From assembly GCF_000313135.1 (NCBI RefSeq), contig NW_004457724.1:61150-81919 (forward strand): DNA of 20,770 nt, in the 5' to 3' direction. A program made the translations under genes and the position numbers. Positions 8,501 through 17,862 of the stretch are shown here, one piece after another (positions within the stretch are counted from its first letter, which is position 1; every line of letters starts with the position of its first letter). The notes below the pieces were generated by a model. That model did no database searches. It saw only the letters and a program-made list of their open reading frames with translations, and was not told the DNA's origin. The stretch comes from Acanthamoeba castellanii str. Neff. Lineage: Eukaryota > Discosea > Longamoebia > Acanthamoebidae.

Positions 8501-11500
8501 TCAGTTGACATGGGCGTAGGCTGAGGCCTTCCAGCGCTGGATGATCTTGCGGGAGAGGTAGAAGAAGATGACGCCCGTGATGGAGATACCCAGGATGATG
8601 CCGCCCACGGCCGAGAACACGCCCACCAGCGCCATGTCGCCATCGCCGTGGCCCTCGCCGCCGCCACCTCCGCCGCCCGAAGGAACGGTCGGGCAGGTGT
8701 CTGTCAAGTGTGCGTGTGTGTGTAGTGGCGTTAGTGTGTGCGCGCCAATGGAACACACCCGAACGAACGCGACCGCACACGCACACACGCACCGGGTTGG
8801 GTCTGCCAGGCCTGAAGCGTTTGGAACACCTGCGCGCGCGCCTTGGTGAGGCACAGGGCATCGGCGCTCGTGGCGGGCAAGAACAGCGAGAGACCCACTT
8901 GCGGCGACGCGCAGTCAATCTAATAACGATGACAACGATGTTTGTTCATTGTGTTGAACATGCGTGTCGTGTGTCGTGTGTCGTGTGTCGTGTGTCGTGC
9001 GTACCTGAATGATCTTGTTACCGGAGGCCTTGGTCTTGGACGGGACGAGGACGGGGTCAGGCCCGAGAGTGGAGTAGGGATCGTTGGGGGACACCACGAA
9101 CGCCATGTTGCAGCCCTCCGGCACGCGCCCACTGCCACCAGCCAGATCATGACCGCGTCAGACCCAAGCATCGTGGCGCCAGGCCGCACACGCACACGCA
9201 CACGCGACACACGCATGACACACACAACCCGCGTGTACCCAAAGTTGGTGTTGACCTGCGCGACGTTGGGTCCGTCGGCGGTGAGGTTGGGGAAGAGCTT
9301 GTGACACACCGACAGGTACCAGTCCACAGTGCGTTCAGCGGGCACCAGACTGTAGCCCGACTTTGCTGGCGTCTACACGCGACACGCATACAACACACGC
9401 TGTCAGTTGGCTGTCGTGTGTGTCGTGTGTGTCGTGTGTGTCGTGTGTGTCGTGTGTGTCGTGTGTGTCGTGTGTGTCGTGTGTGTCGTGTGTGTCGTAC
9501 CTCAAATTGTCCGAGCTGCGTGCACTTGAGGTAGTAGGTGGGCCTGAAGCCGGCTCCTGTGTCGCTCATGTTGCCGCCCGTGTCGAGCGCAAAGTCCCAA
9601 TCGGTGAACTCCATCTATGTGAAGTGCGTGCCATGTCGTGTGTGCGGTGAGTCGTGTGTCGTGTGTCGTGTGTGGGGGGGATGACACTTTGGCGCAAAGG
9701 CGGAGGAGCACGGCATACATTCCACTCGTCGTTGATGGCGACGATGAACTTGGCCAGAGTGTCCAGCCGCGTGGTGTTGTCCTTGTCCTTCACTTTCTCG
9801 AACGTCGAGCACAGCTGCGCACACGCACGCGGCCATAACACACACGCGTCACCGCACACGCATCACCGCACACGCACACGCACACGTCGCGTCAACGAGG
9901 CGCAGTCGGGGGGGGGGGCGCAAGGGGCGAAGGGCGTGGAGCACGTACCGTGGCGTAGTTCGAGTCCATGTTGCCGAAGAGAATGGTCGACACCACGTAC
10001 ATGAATTCCGCATTCGGGAGGGTCACGCTGCTGCCGCATTGTTTCTACGAACGACACGCACGGCACGTGATGAGCACATAGACACAGTGGGTGGAGGGTG
10101 GCGCAGCTGAAGCGCGGTGATTACCTGGTAGGCCTTGTTGGCCGTCTCGTTGTTGAGGGTCCACGAGACGGTCTCCAGCAAGTCGTGAATCACTTTCGAA
10201 CACTTCGAGCCTACGTGTCACCTCATCCGTCAGTGCGTGTCGTGTCGTGTCATGTGCCGTGCGTGTCATGTGTGGTGCGTGTCGTGCGGTACCGATGGCG
10301 GCCTGGTAGGCGAGGTCGTAGTCCGGGTAGCCCTCGACGGCGAGCAGGTGGGGCGACACCGCCACCACGCCAAAGGCCACGCGGGGCTTGGCGCGCACCC
10401 AGGTCGCGAACGCGCCGTCGAACAGTTCGCCCATCACGACCCAACGCGTCTGTTTCGTGTGTCACGACGCCCACGATTGACGAAATGTATATGTCAGCAT
10501 TCCATCGGCTGGAATGGCTAAGCATTCCATTCATTCCGCGAGAGAGGGGGAGTGGGAGGGGTGCGCACGTTGTTGGGCAGAAGGGCGCTCTTGTTGCTGA
10601 TGAAGCTCACCACGTCTGCCACGCTGTCATCACACAACCGTGCGTGAGTGCCGCACGTGTGCCGTGCGCGTGTGCGTGTCGTGCGTGTCGTGTGTGTCGT
10701 GTGTGCGGCGTTGAGTACTTTTGCTCGATGGAGTAGAAGCGGAGATCTTCGGTGCGGACGTCGGGCAAGGGGTAGCTCTTGCCCGCATACCTGGGCTCAA
10801 GGTCGAACACGATCGCCCCTGCGCCCACCGCCGGAGAAAGTGACCCATTCATCAGTTTTCTTCCTTGAGCAGCCGTATACGTGCGTGTGCGGTCGTGCGT
10901 GTGTCATGCGTGTCGTGTGTCGTGTGCGCGCTGGGTACCGAGTTCCTTGGCCCAGGTCACAATGGTCGAGGTATTCCAATCCCCGTCATCATGGAATGAG
11001 TTGATGCGCACTGGCCACATGACCACCGCACACGCACACGCACACGCACGACACGTGTCCCAGGCACGTCAGCGCAACAAACACAACACACGACGCACGC
11101 ACGCACGCACGCAACACGACACACGTAGGCGGAGGCCGTACGGATGGCCATAGGGTGGGCCTGGGCCTGCGTGGGTACCTTCCACCAGCGCTGGTTCTCC
11201 CAGTAGCGCTGGTGGAAAGTTCTCGCGTCCAGGCTGTTGAAATGATCCACGGCCTACACGCACCCCAATGCACACGACATACTCAGTACTACTTGCTGCC
11301 AACCAGGTGCGCACAGTTCCATAAAAAACGAATTGTTTGGGTGCGAGATGATCGATGATTGCGATTTGTATGACAGATTTTGTGTAGAAGCAATTTGTTT
11401 GTATGTGTTGTGGAAGATGGGGAAGGTACCTGGGTGAAGTTGAGGGCAAAGTCAGAGTAGGCGGCTGCAACTCCGATGCGTCCACCCGCAGACAAGGTAG

Positions 11501-11708
11501 GACCTCCGACGACTGCAGCGGAGGCCCCAGCGAGATTGAAGATGAGGAACAGTCCTGAGGCGGTAGCCAAAAGCGCGAGCGAGTAGGGCACGCGGGCGAG
11601 GAAGCTCATCGGGCTCGAGCAACGCGGCACATAGCGAGCCGAGCCACCCAGCCTGGTGCTGGGTCCTCCTCCCCTCTGGTAAATCGAGGTGGCAGATGCA
11701 GCGGACAT
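8501..11708 (-). CDS. Membrane-anchored peptidase S28 family protein, predicted inactive
   Basis: Relative of lysosomal Pro-X carboxypeptidase and thymus-specific serine protease. Fourteen minus-strand exons join in frame to 584 residues: 11708-11430, 11253-11142, 11010-10939, 10818-10719, 10623-10569, 10449-10293, 10210-10125, 10044-9949, 9814-9719, 9614-9501, 9372-9239, 9131-9005, 8919-8793, 8700-8501. The start follows an in-frame TAA; Met34 is an alternative giving a standard signal peptide (hydrophobic about 42-65). Family blocks: FTQAVDHFNSLDARTFHQRY, FDLEPRYAGKSYPLP, PNN-TRWVVMGELFDGAFATW, LKCTQLGQFET, NTNFGGRVPEGCNMAFVVSP followed by NDPYS. The nucleophile motif GGSYGG is replaced by GELFDG (Leu215 at the serine place), the aspartate survives (Asp451), and no histidine follows where family members have it. 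A Gly-rich linker leads to a membrane helix (about 542-567) and a 17-residue basic tail. Exon 2's donor was chosen for phase and is the weakest call. Confidence 0.85.
9411..9499. repeat. Nine-base tandem repeat in an S28 intron
   Basis: About nine to ten near-perfect copies of a TCGTGTGTG unit fill the intron between exons 10 and 11 of the S28 gene. Because the unit is a multiple of three without stops, it creates open but meaningless RVC/HTR shadow frames on both strands. Confidence 0.9.
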
Positions 11709-11847
11709 TGAAGTCGTCGTTTATCGCGGCAACTGAGAGCAGAAAGATAGATCGAGTTCTATCTCTTTTATGGCCCACTACAACCTGTTCTCTTTCGTAA
11801 CACATCGTTATGGTGCAAACAAATAACAAGTGTCAAATAAACAAGAG

Positions 11848-11919
11848 CGCCTCATGGTGTAGTTGGCAGCATATAGGTTTCTGGTACCTGGGACCCCAGT
11901 TCAAATCTGGGTGGGGCGA
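11848..11919 (+). tRNA. tRNA-Gln (anticodon CTG)
   Basis: A 72-base cloverleaf can be folded by eye. The acceptor stem is CGCCTCA with TGGGGCG (one G-T pair). The D arm is GTGT/GCAT with loop AGTTGGCA. The anticodon stem is TAGGT/ACCTG with loop TTCTGGT, giving CTG at 11881-11883. The T arm is CCCAG/CTGGG with loop TTCAAAT, and the discriminator is A. It reads CAG codons. Internal A box (TGGTGTAGTTGG, 11855-11866) and B box (AGTTCAAATCT, 11898-11908) are present. There is no intron and no encoded CCA, as expected for a nuclear tRNA gene. The core sequence (CATGGTGTAG, GTTCAAATCT) resembles animal tRNA-Gln. Confidence 0.92.
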
Positions 11920-11924
11920 TATCA

Positions 11925-11932
11925 TTTTTTTT
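11925..11932 (+). terminator. RNA polymerase III terminator (T8)
   Basis: Run of eight T residues starting six bases after the tRNA-Gln discriminator base. Confidence 0.85.
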
Positions 11933-12598
11933 GCTTCGGGAATAATTTTCTGTGTTGTGTGGCTGCCCTTGGAGTGGAGGTGGTAGCCATTAGCAGCTGC
12001 CCTCTGGCCCTCTTTGCACAGTAAACAGCTGGTGCCGCCTCCCACGAACTGGCCTTGGGTGAGCGAGTGTGCAGTTGAAATGGCTTCTGCACACACACAG
12101 AGAAAGAGAGAGCGAGGAGGTAAGGTCATGCATAAGATCGCCCGGGCAAGTCGGCGGCAAGTCCACGTGTGGGGGGAGTTTAACGCCGACGTGTACTCCC
12201 TCCATTGGTGCACTTAGCCGTAAAAATTATTGTCCGTAGAGCTTCGAGTAACGCCGCGACAAAACTGCACGTGCTGACTAAGGGACAGTCTCGGCCCGAG
12301 CGATCCAGTTTTGTCTTCAACGCGTTACGTTTCAGCACACATCGAGGGTATGTAGAGCCTGCACATGATGATGGTCCGGCTACGCGATATGTAGCGGTGA
12401 TGATGCCACATTGCGTGAGCGCGGCTGTGCACAAAAACTCACCACTCCCTCTTTGCTATTTTACACTCCTGTTGGACCTGTCACTCCAGACACAGCGCCA
12501 CCTTCCTTTGCTCAGTTGAGGTCATTCGAGAACAACACCCGAAACAAGCGTGCACGCACCACTACGCCCACAAACACGCACACACACACAGAGAGAGA
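11933..12598. other. Intergenic region between tRNA-Gln and OvoA
   Basis: No protein gene is supported in these 666 bases; the open frames found are short and without family features. It must contain the OvoA promoter and 5' leader (ending in CACACACAGAGAGAGA before the ATG). The only structured feature I see is the long inverted repeat at 12242-12347, listed separately. Confidence 0.5.
12242..12347. other. Long imperfect inverted repeat, candidate structured RNA or cruciform element
   Basis: Nested complementary arms: CTTCGA (12242-12247) with TCGAGG (12342-12347, one G-T pair); GTAACGC (12248-12254) with GCGTTAC (12322-12328); GACAAAACTG (12258-12267) with CAGTTTTGTC (12306-12315). Two small hairpins fit inside the loop (GACT/AGTC and CTCGG-C-CCGAG). 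Together this is at least 17 perfect pairs across two consecutive stems. I could not match it to a known RNA such as U1-U6, SRP or 5S RNA. Strand and transcription are unknown. Confidence 0.45.
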
Positions 12599-15500
12599 AT
12601 GAACACCGCCAAGACCCTCGTCTCGCTGCCCATGCTCAACCTGGCCACGGCCACCAGAGAAGATGTGCTCGCCTACTTCCGCAACGGTACGCACAAGCCC
12701 GGGCTGACCCTTCACCATCTCTCTCTTCACGTTCATCGGCACTTTGCCGCCATCACTCGTTCTTCGATTTCGGACAAACAAAATCGTAGAAATCGCGATC
12801 TATGCGCCAAGACAACGCGAAATGATGGACGCACCTCGATGGAGCGATCACTTACGTTCTCGGAGTGTTGATTGTTTTGCTGCGATTAGGGTGGGAGATC
12901 AACGAAACGCTCTTTTCGAGCTTGAAAGAAGACGAGAGCTTCTACGCAGTGCCGGACAAGCTGCGCCATCCGCTTATTTTCTACATCACTCACCCGGCCG
13001 TTTTCTACATCAACAAGCTGCGCGAGGTGCGGCCCGCCTCCTCTCCCTCTTTCCTGTGCGTTTATTTATATAAATTTAAATATAATGAAATAAATATAAT
13101 ATTAATTAATTGTCGATGACAGGCGGGCCTGTTGACGGAGGGGATCAATGCACACTTCGAGCGCATCTTCGCGGTGGGCGTCGATGAGATGTCGTGGGAC
13201 GACTACGGCCGCGACCCCACCGAGTGGCCGTCCGTCACCGATGCCCGCCTCTATCGCCAACAGGTCAAGGCCAAGGTTCGTCCATCCCGCACACGCACAC
13301 ACACACCACCGCACACACACACAGACACACACGCACATGGCACGGCACACACCTGACGCTGCGTGCGCGCGCAGATGGAGGAGGTGATCATGAGCGCGCC
13401 CTTCACGAGTCCCATCACGTGGGACCAGCCGTACTGGGCCATCCCGATGGGCATGGAGCACGAGCGCATCCACATCGAGACCTCGTCAGTCCTCCTGCGC
13501 CAGATGCCCCTCGCCGCCTTGGCCCACCCGCCCAGGCGCGCCCCGACCCTCTCCTCCCAATCACCACCACCAATCCTGACCGTGTGTCGTGTCGTGCTGT
13601 GCGTGTCGTGTCGTGTCGTGTGTGTCGTGTCGTGCGATGCAGGTGGCCGGCGTATGCGCCGCTGGGGAATGAGGAGACGATCGAGAACGAGCTGATCGAG
13701 GTGCCCGACGGCGTGGTGGAGCTGGGCAAGCCGTCGGACTTTCCGTCGTACGGGTGGGACAACGAATACGGCCGTCGCCACGTCACCGTTCCCGCCTTCC
13801 GCGCCTCCAAATACCTCATCACCAACAAGTGCGTATTACACGACACGCGACACGAAACGAATGGCACGACACGACACGACACGACACACGCAACTCATGA
13901 AATCGTGACAGAGAGTTCTTGGCGTTCGTGGAAGCGGGCGGGTATGAGACGCAAAAGTATTGGTCCGACGAGGGCTGGCGGTGGCGCACGTTCCGCGAGG
14001 CCCGGTGTCCCACCTTCTGGGTGCCCCAGCCCGACGGCTCCTACAAGTACCCCATAGTCCCTCCTCTGTGTGTTGTGCGCGTGTCATGCGTCGTGTGTCG
14101 TGTCGTGAGCGTGTGCCGTGTCATGTGTTGATGATTTGTGTGCAGGTACCGCGCGATCTTCGCGGAGATCGAGATGCCCTGGAACTGGCCGGCCGACGTC
14201 AACCAACTCGAGGCCAAGGCCTACTGCAGCTGGAAGGGCGAGGGCTTCCGGTACTTCACGCATTCTTTGTTCTTTTGTTCTTTATTCTTTTTTTCAATGT
14301 TGTTGTATTTTTCGTTTTCGTTTTCGCTCTTTTTCGTTATGTTTCATTTATGCAATGCTCACAGCAGCGAAAAACCAGGGTCATCACCGAAGCCGAGTGG
14401 CATCGTCTACGAGGGGACACGCCGAGCGAGCTGAAGGGCCAGCCCGAAGCCGATCCCATCATGCGCAAGGAGTCGATCGGTACGACCGCACACGCACACA
14501 CACACGCCACACGCACCACCGCACGCGCACACACACGATGGCTGACCGTCCCTTAAGGGAACTACAACCTGCGGTTTTCGTCGTCGACGCCCGTAAACAT
14601 GTTTGCGCCTTCGCCCATGGGCTTCCACGACGTGCACGGCAACACCTGGGAATGGGCCGAGGACGAGGCCGACGGTCTCCCCGGTTTCAAGGTGCGCACA
14701 CGACCAACGACACGACACGACACGACACGACACGACACGACACGACACGACACGACACGACACGACACGACACGACACGACACGACACGACACGACACTG
14801 ATGCGATGTGTGGACCGGCAGGTGCATCCGTATTACCTCGACTTCAGCACGCCCTGCTTCGATGGCCGCCACAACCTCATCATGGGCGGCTCGTGGGTCT
14901 CGACGGGAGACCAAGCGTCGGCCTACGCCCGCTATTGGTTCCGAAGGCATTTCTTCCAACACCTCGGCTTCCGATTGGTGCAAACCATCCGCCCGATCTC
15001 CCTGTACGCCACCGCACACGCACACACCGCACGCACCACCGCACACGCGCTCATCAGGTGGAATGATAGGAATTTGTATCCGATCGGGGACAATCCGCAC
15101 AAGGTGACCGAGAACCGGTGGATCGACGAGAGCAACGTGTACGAGCAGAAGAAGCTGATCGAGGAGTACCTCCAGCTCCACTACGGCCGGGACGACGAGG
15201 TCCTCCCCTATCCGTTCACCGGCCTGGGCGAGCTGGCCCTCAACTTCCCGCGCAGGTGCATTATCGCAACCCACCGCTTCTCGCTCGTGCGTGTTGTGTG
15301 GCGTGTGTCGTGTGTGCTCAGACACTCACCGCGCGTGTCGTGTCGTGCGTGGGGTGCGCGTGTCGTGTGCAGATGCGCGCAGGAGTTGAGCGAAGCGTTC
15401 AAAAAGTATTCGCCGAATGCGTCGGCGGCGGCCGACCGAGCGACGGCGCTCGAACTGGGCTGCGCCGTGGGCCGTGCCTCCTTCGAACTCGCCCGCACTT

Positions 15501-16329
15501 TTAGCTCCGGTATTGCGCCTCGCCTCGACGCGCGTGCGCACACACAGTCGCCCCCTGTTTTTCTCATGCGTGCGTGTGCGGTGATGCAGTCGTGGGTCTG
15601 GACTACAGCCGAGCGTTTGTCAACGCCGGCATCGCGCTGCAGGAGAAGGGCGTGCTGCCCTACAAGTACGCCACCGAGGGCCGGCTGCTGGCCAGCTCCA
15701 CGGCGGAGGTGGCGCCCGACATCGACCGCGCGCGGGTCAACTTCATGCACGGCGACGCCTGCAGCTTGCCCAAGACCTTCGGCGCCTACGACGCCGTTCT
15801 GCTCGCCAACCTCCTCGACCGCCTGCCTGCTCCCAGGTATGAATCCAATCACGCACACACACGCACACACACGCACTCAAGTTTCGTTGGCTTACGCGTG
15901 TGTCGTGTCGTGCGGGGTGTGGCGAGCAGCAAGTGTCTGGAGGTGCTGCCGCATCTGGTGAAGCCTGGCGGTGTGATGCTCATCACCTCGCCCTACACGT
16001 GGCTCGAGCAGTTCACCCACCCCTCCAAGTGGATGGGCGGCTACCACCTCGGAGGTGCGTTGTCCCATTTTTCTCCTGGCGCGTGCAGTGCGTGCGTGCG
16101 TGTGCGGTGCGTGCGTGTGTGCCTCGCATGCGAGTGTGGCATGCGCATTAACGTGTCTGTTTCCCACCATCGTGCAGACAAGGAAGTGCGTACGTTCGAT
16201 GTTCTCAAGGAGACGCTGCAGGCCGACTTCGAGCTCCTGGAGCACAAGGACATGCCGCTGCTCATCCGTGAGCATGTGCGCAAATTCCAGCTCTGTGTCG
16301 CCCACGCCACTGTTTGGCGCCGCAAGTAG
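12599..16329 (+). CDS. ovoA: OvoA: 5-histidylcysteine sulfoxide synthase / putative 4-mercaptohistidine N1-methyltransferase
   Basis: Iron enzyme that joins cysteine to histidine C5 with oxygen, plus a methyltransferase domain for the last step to ovothiol A, a cytosolic antioxidant thiol. Fifteen exons keep frame over 746 codons: 12599-12686, 12890-13026, 13123-13275, 13375-13535, 13643-13828, 13912-14046, 14146-14250, 14379-14479, 14558-14691, 14822-15003, 15058-15255, 15373-15509, 15590-15836, 15930-16054, 16178-16329. An N-terminal DinB-like domain (residues about 1-185) has RHPLIFYITHPAVFYINKL and the metal motif HERIHIE (His155, His159, Glu161), typical of OvoA/EgtB. The FGE-sulfatase-like domain (about 190-460) has PSYGWDNEYG, MGFHDVHGNTWEW, GGSWVSTGDQAS and FFQHLGFRLV. 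The methyltransferase (about 525-746) has the SAM loop ALELGCAVGRA (553-563), the motif after it VVGLDYS, and HLVKPGG. Exon 4 appears to end in a GC donor; otherwise a GT site at 13584 adds 16 low-complexity residues. The fusion layout equals known OvoA. Confidence 0.92.
14708..14797 (+). repeat. (CACGA)n pentanucleotide repeat in OvoA intron 9
   Basis: About 17-18 near-perfect copies of CACGA fill intron 14692-14821. The translated shadow frames (RHDTT, SCRVV) are artefacts. Complementary TGTCG-type filler occurs in OvoA introns 4 and 6. Confidence 0.9.
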
Positions 16330-16468
16330 GCGGCTCTACTGTTATCTGTTGTGCACAGCGTCCAATTTTTGATACAGCCCCGTGTTTTTTATTATGTTGC
16401 TTGCTCAGCTCATACAAATAGACAGTTGACAATCCCCTAAGATGAGTGTGGAGGCGCCAACCTTGGCG
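16330..16468 (+). other. OvoA 3' flank
   Basis: No clear AATAAA is present on the plus strand; a T-rich stretch lies near 16384-16392. The composition switches from CpG-containing to CpG-poor DNA at the end of this interval. Confidence 0.4.
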
Positions 16469-17425
16469 ACCTCCACTGCATGGAGCTCCATGCCACTCTG
16501 CCAACCACCAGCCATGATCTGCTCACACCACAGACCACCCATCATTGTGGTGGTGTGATCCTTTCCCCATGGAGGCTCTGCATGCCCATGTGTGCTGTGG
16601 CCAAGCAGCTGGTGAGCTCTGGCTAAGAGATGCACTGATGGTGGTGCTAGGAATGCAAACCATGTGTCATGTGCTGCTCTTTGTGTTAACAACCATGGGC
16701 TCCTTTGTGTCATGTGTGCAGCAAGTAGTCACACCCAAGGGTCATGGCAAGGTGATACCAAGCCAGGATGTGCTCTCAGCCCATGGCTGCCATGGCCATG
16801 CCTGTTTGTCTGCCATAACCCAACAAACCCAGCCAGGTCAAGAAATCCATTACCATGCCTACACCAGCATGGCAGCCTGATGTAGTAATTCTGCAAAGCA
16901 GCAAAGTCATCCCATAGCAGCACATCAGCTCCCACCAGGAGTGGTACTTGCCACACAGCTAATTCCTCCCCTGGCAAAGCAACAACCATCAATGGTGTGG
17001 GCTTCCATGTGCCAGCTGCCATGAGCCAGCTCAGGACAACTGCCCCTGCACTTGGGCTTTGCCATGTGGCTGGTTCCAGTCCAATCATGTAAATTAAAAT
17101 ATCATAATAATAGCCTCCACCCAGAAAAAAGTGGTGACACTGCTTTCAAGTGCCTAATGACAGCATCCACTTCCCAGGAATTGGATCATTGTCTTCATTT
17201 TTATTTTTTTGTAGTTGTGTACCATGGAGAGACCAGCCCACATGGTGCACAAAGTGGATGAACCTCCTGAGTGCATTCTCATCCCCAACAAAGACAATTT
17301 AGCTCATCTCATCCCTTAATCCAATCTCATTTCCTAACTTCATCCTCACCTCACAGGGAAGCTCTGCAGAGACTGCTTGCCTATGTCAAGGACAAGCTGC
17401 AAGAGCCCCTGGAGAGGAAGTACAA
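16469..17425. other. CpG-void block without recognisable gene
   Basis: Reading every line and junction, I find no CG dinucleotide between the CG at 16467-16468 and the one at 17426-17427, i.e. 957 bases of roughly 50 percent GC DNA. TG, CA and CATGG are overrepresented (for example around 16785-16800). Open frames exist on the minus strand (16729-17088 and 16405-16713) but I recognise no family in them. The block continues into the first bases of the GTPase fragment. The pattern fits long-term loss of methylated CpG, though that is inference. Confidence 0.8.
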
Positions 17426-17819
17426 CGCAGCATGCAATACCTTTCACACAAAGCCCACAGACGCAGCAGGCATGGTCAACAAAGTGAGGGCAAGCACCAA
17501 TCCTGAGTGGCTCAAGGTGCTGCCCTACCTGCAGGACATGATCCTATGTGCCAAGGAGGCCAAGGGGCGCCGCATTGGCTTCTACGGGGAGCACAGCATT
17601 GGCAAGTCATCCCTCATCAACACCATCTTGGGGGACAACCTGCTGCCCATGAGCGCCTCAAGCACCTGCACAGCTGCTGTGTTGGAGATCATGCCCTGGG
17701 ACAGGCCCCACTACTTGGTGAGCATTTACTTTGTCTCACCTGAGGAGTGGGACCTTGAGATAGAGATGGCACGCAACCTGTCCACAGTCACCTCGGCCAA
17801 CACACTGCCAGGACGGTAG
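17357..17819 (+). pseudogene. Fragment of a dynamin-like GTPase resembling nuclear GTPase SLIP-GC
   Basis: An acceptor-like CTCACAG precedes an open stretch beginning EALQRLLAYVKDKLQEPLER. A G1/P-loop is clear (GFYGEHSIGKSSLINTILGD), followed by LLPMSASSTCTAAVLEI, where the CTA threonine sits like the G2 threonine, and then VSIYFVSPEEWDLEIE. The order P-loop, LLP-S, CTA-VEI, EEW matches the SLIP-GC type of large GTPase. The frame ends at TAG (17817-17819); using the GTAGAT donor at 17816 and the CTTTTCAG acceptor at 17879-17880 gives an immediate TGA, so no continuation of the GTPase domain (G3, G4) can be read. It is either a truncated gene piece or a first exon whose partner is lost. CpG is low at its start and partly retained in the P-loop part. 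Confidence 0.6.
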
Positions 17820-17862
17820 ATGGGAAAGTGATGATTTTGCGCGCCTTGATGCTCAATTCCAC

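Noticed and set aside
9411..9499. CRISPR-like or telomeric repeat
   Set aside because: There are no spacers between units and the sequence lies inside an intron of an intact eukaryotic gene.
9301..9650. Plus- and minus-strand frames made of RVC or HTR repeats
   Set aside because: They are translations of the nine-base intron repeat and overlap the S28 exons on the other strand.
11833..12213. Minus-strand frame containing PHPDLNWGPRY
   Set aside because: This peptide is the antisense translation of the tRNA-Gln T arm, a well-known annotation artefact; the rest of the frame has no family features.
12100..12217. Possible ribosomal protein S30-like stretch (GGKVMHKIARASRRQVHV)
   Set aside because: Only a few residues resemble the family start; the basic core that should follow is absent.
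12367..12400. Two TGATGA motifs resembling C boxes of a C/D snoRNA
   Set aside because: No matching D box (CTGA) or terminal stem follows at a suitable distance.
14562..15325. Frames rich in SCRVV or RHDTT
   Set aside because: They come from the CACGA pentanucleotide repeat in OvoA intron 9 and run against or across the true exons.
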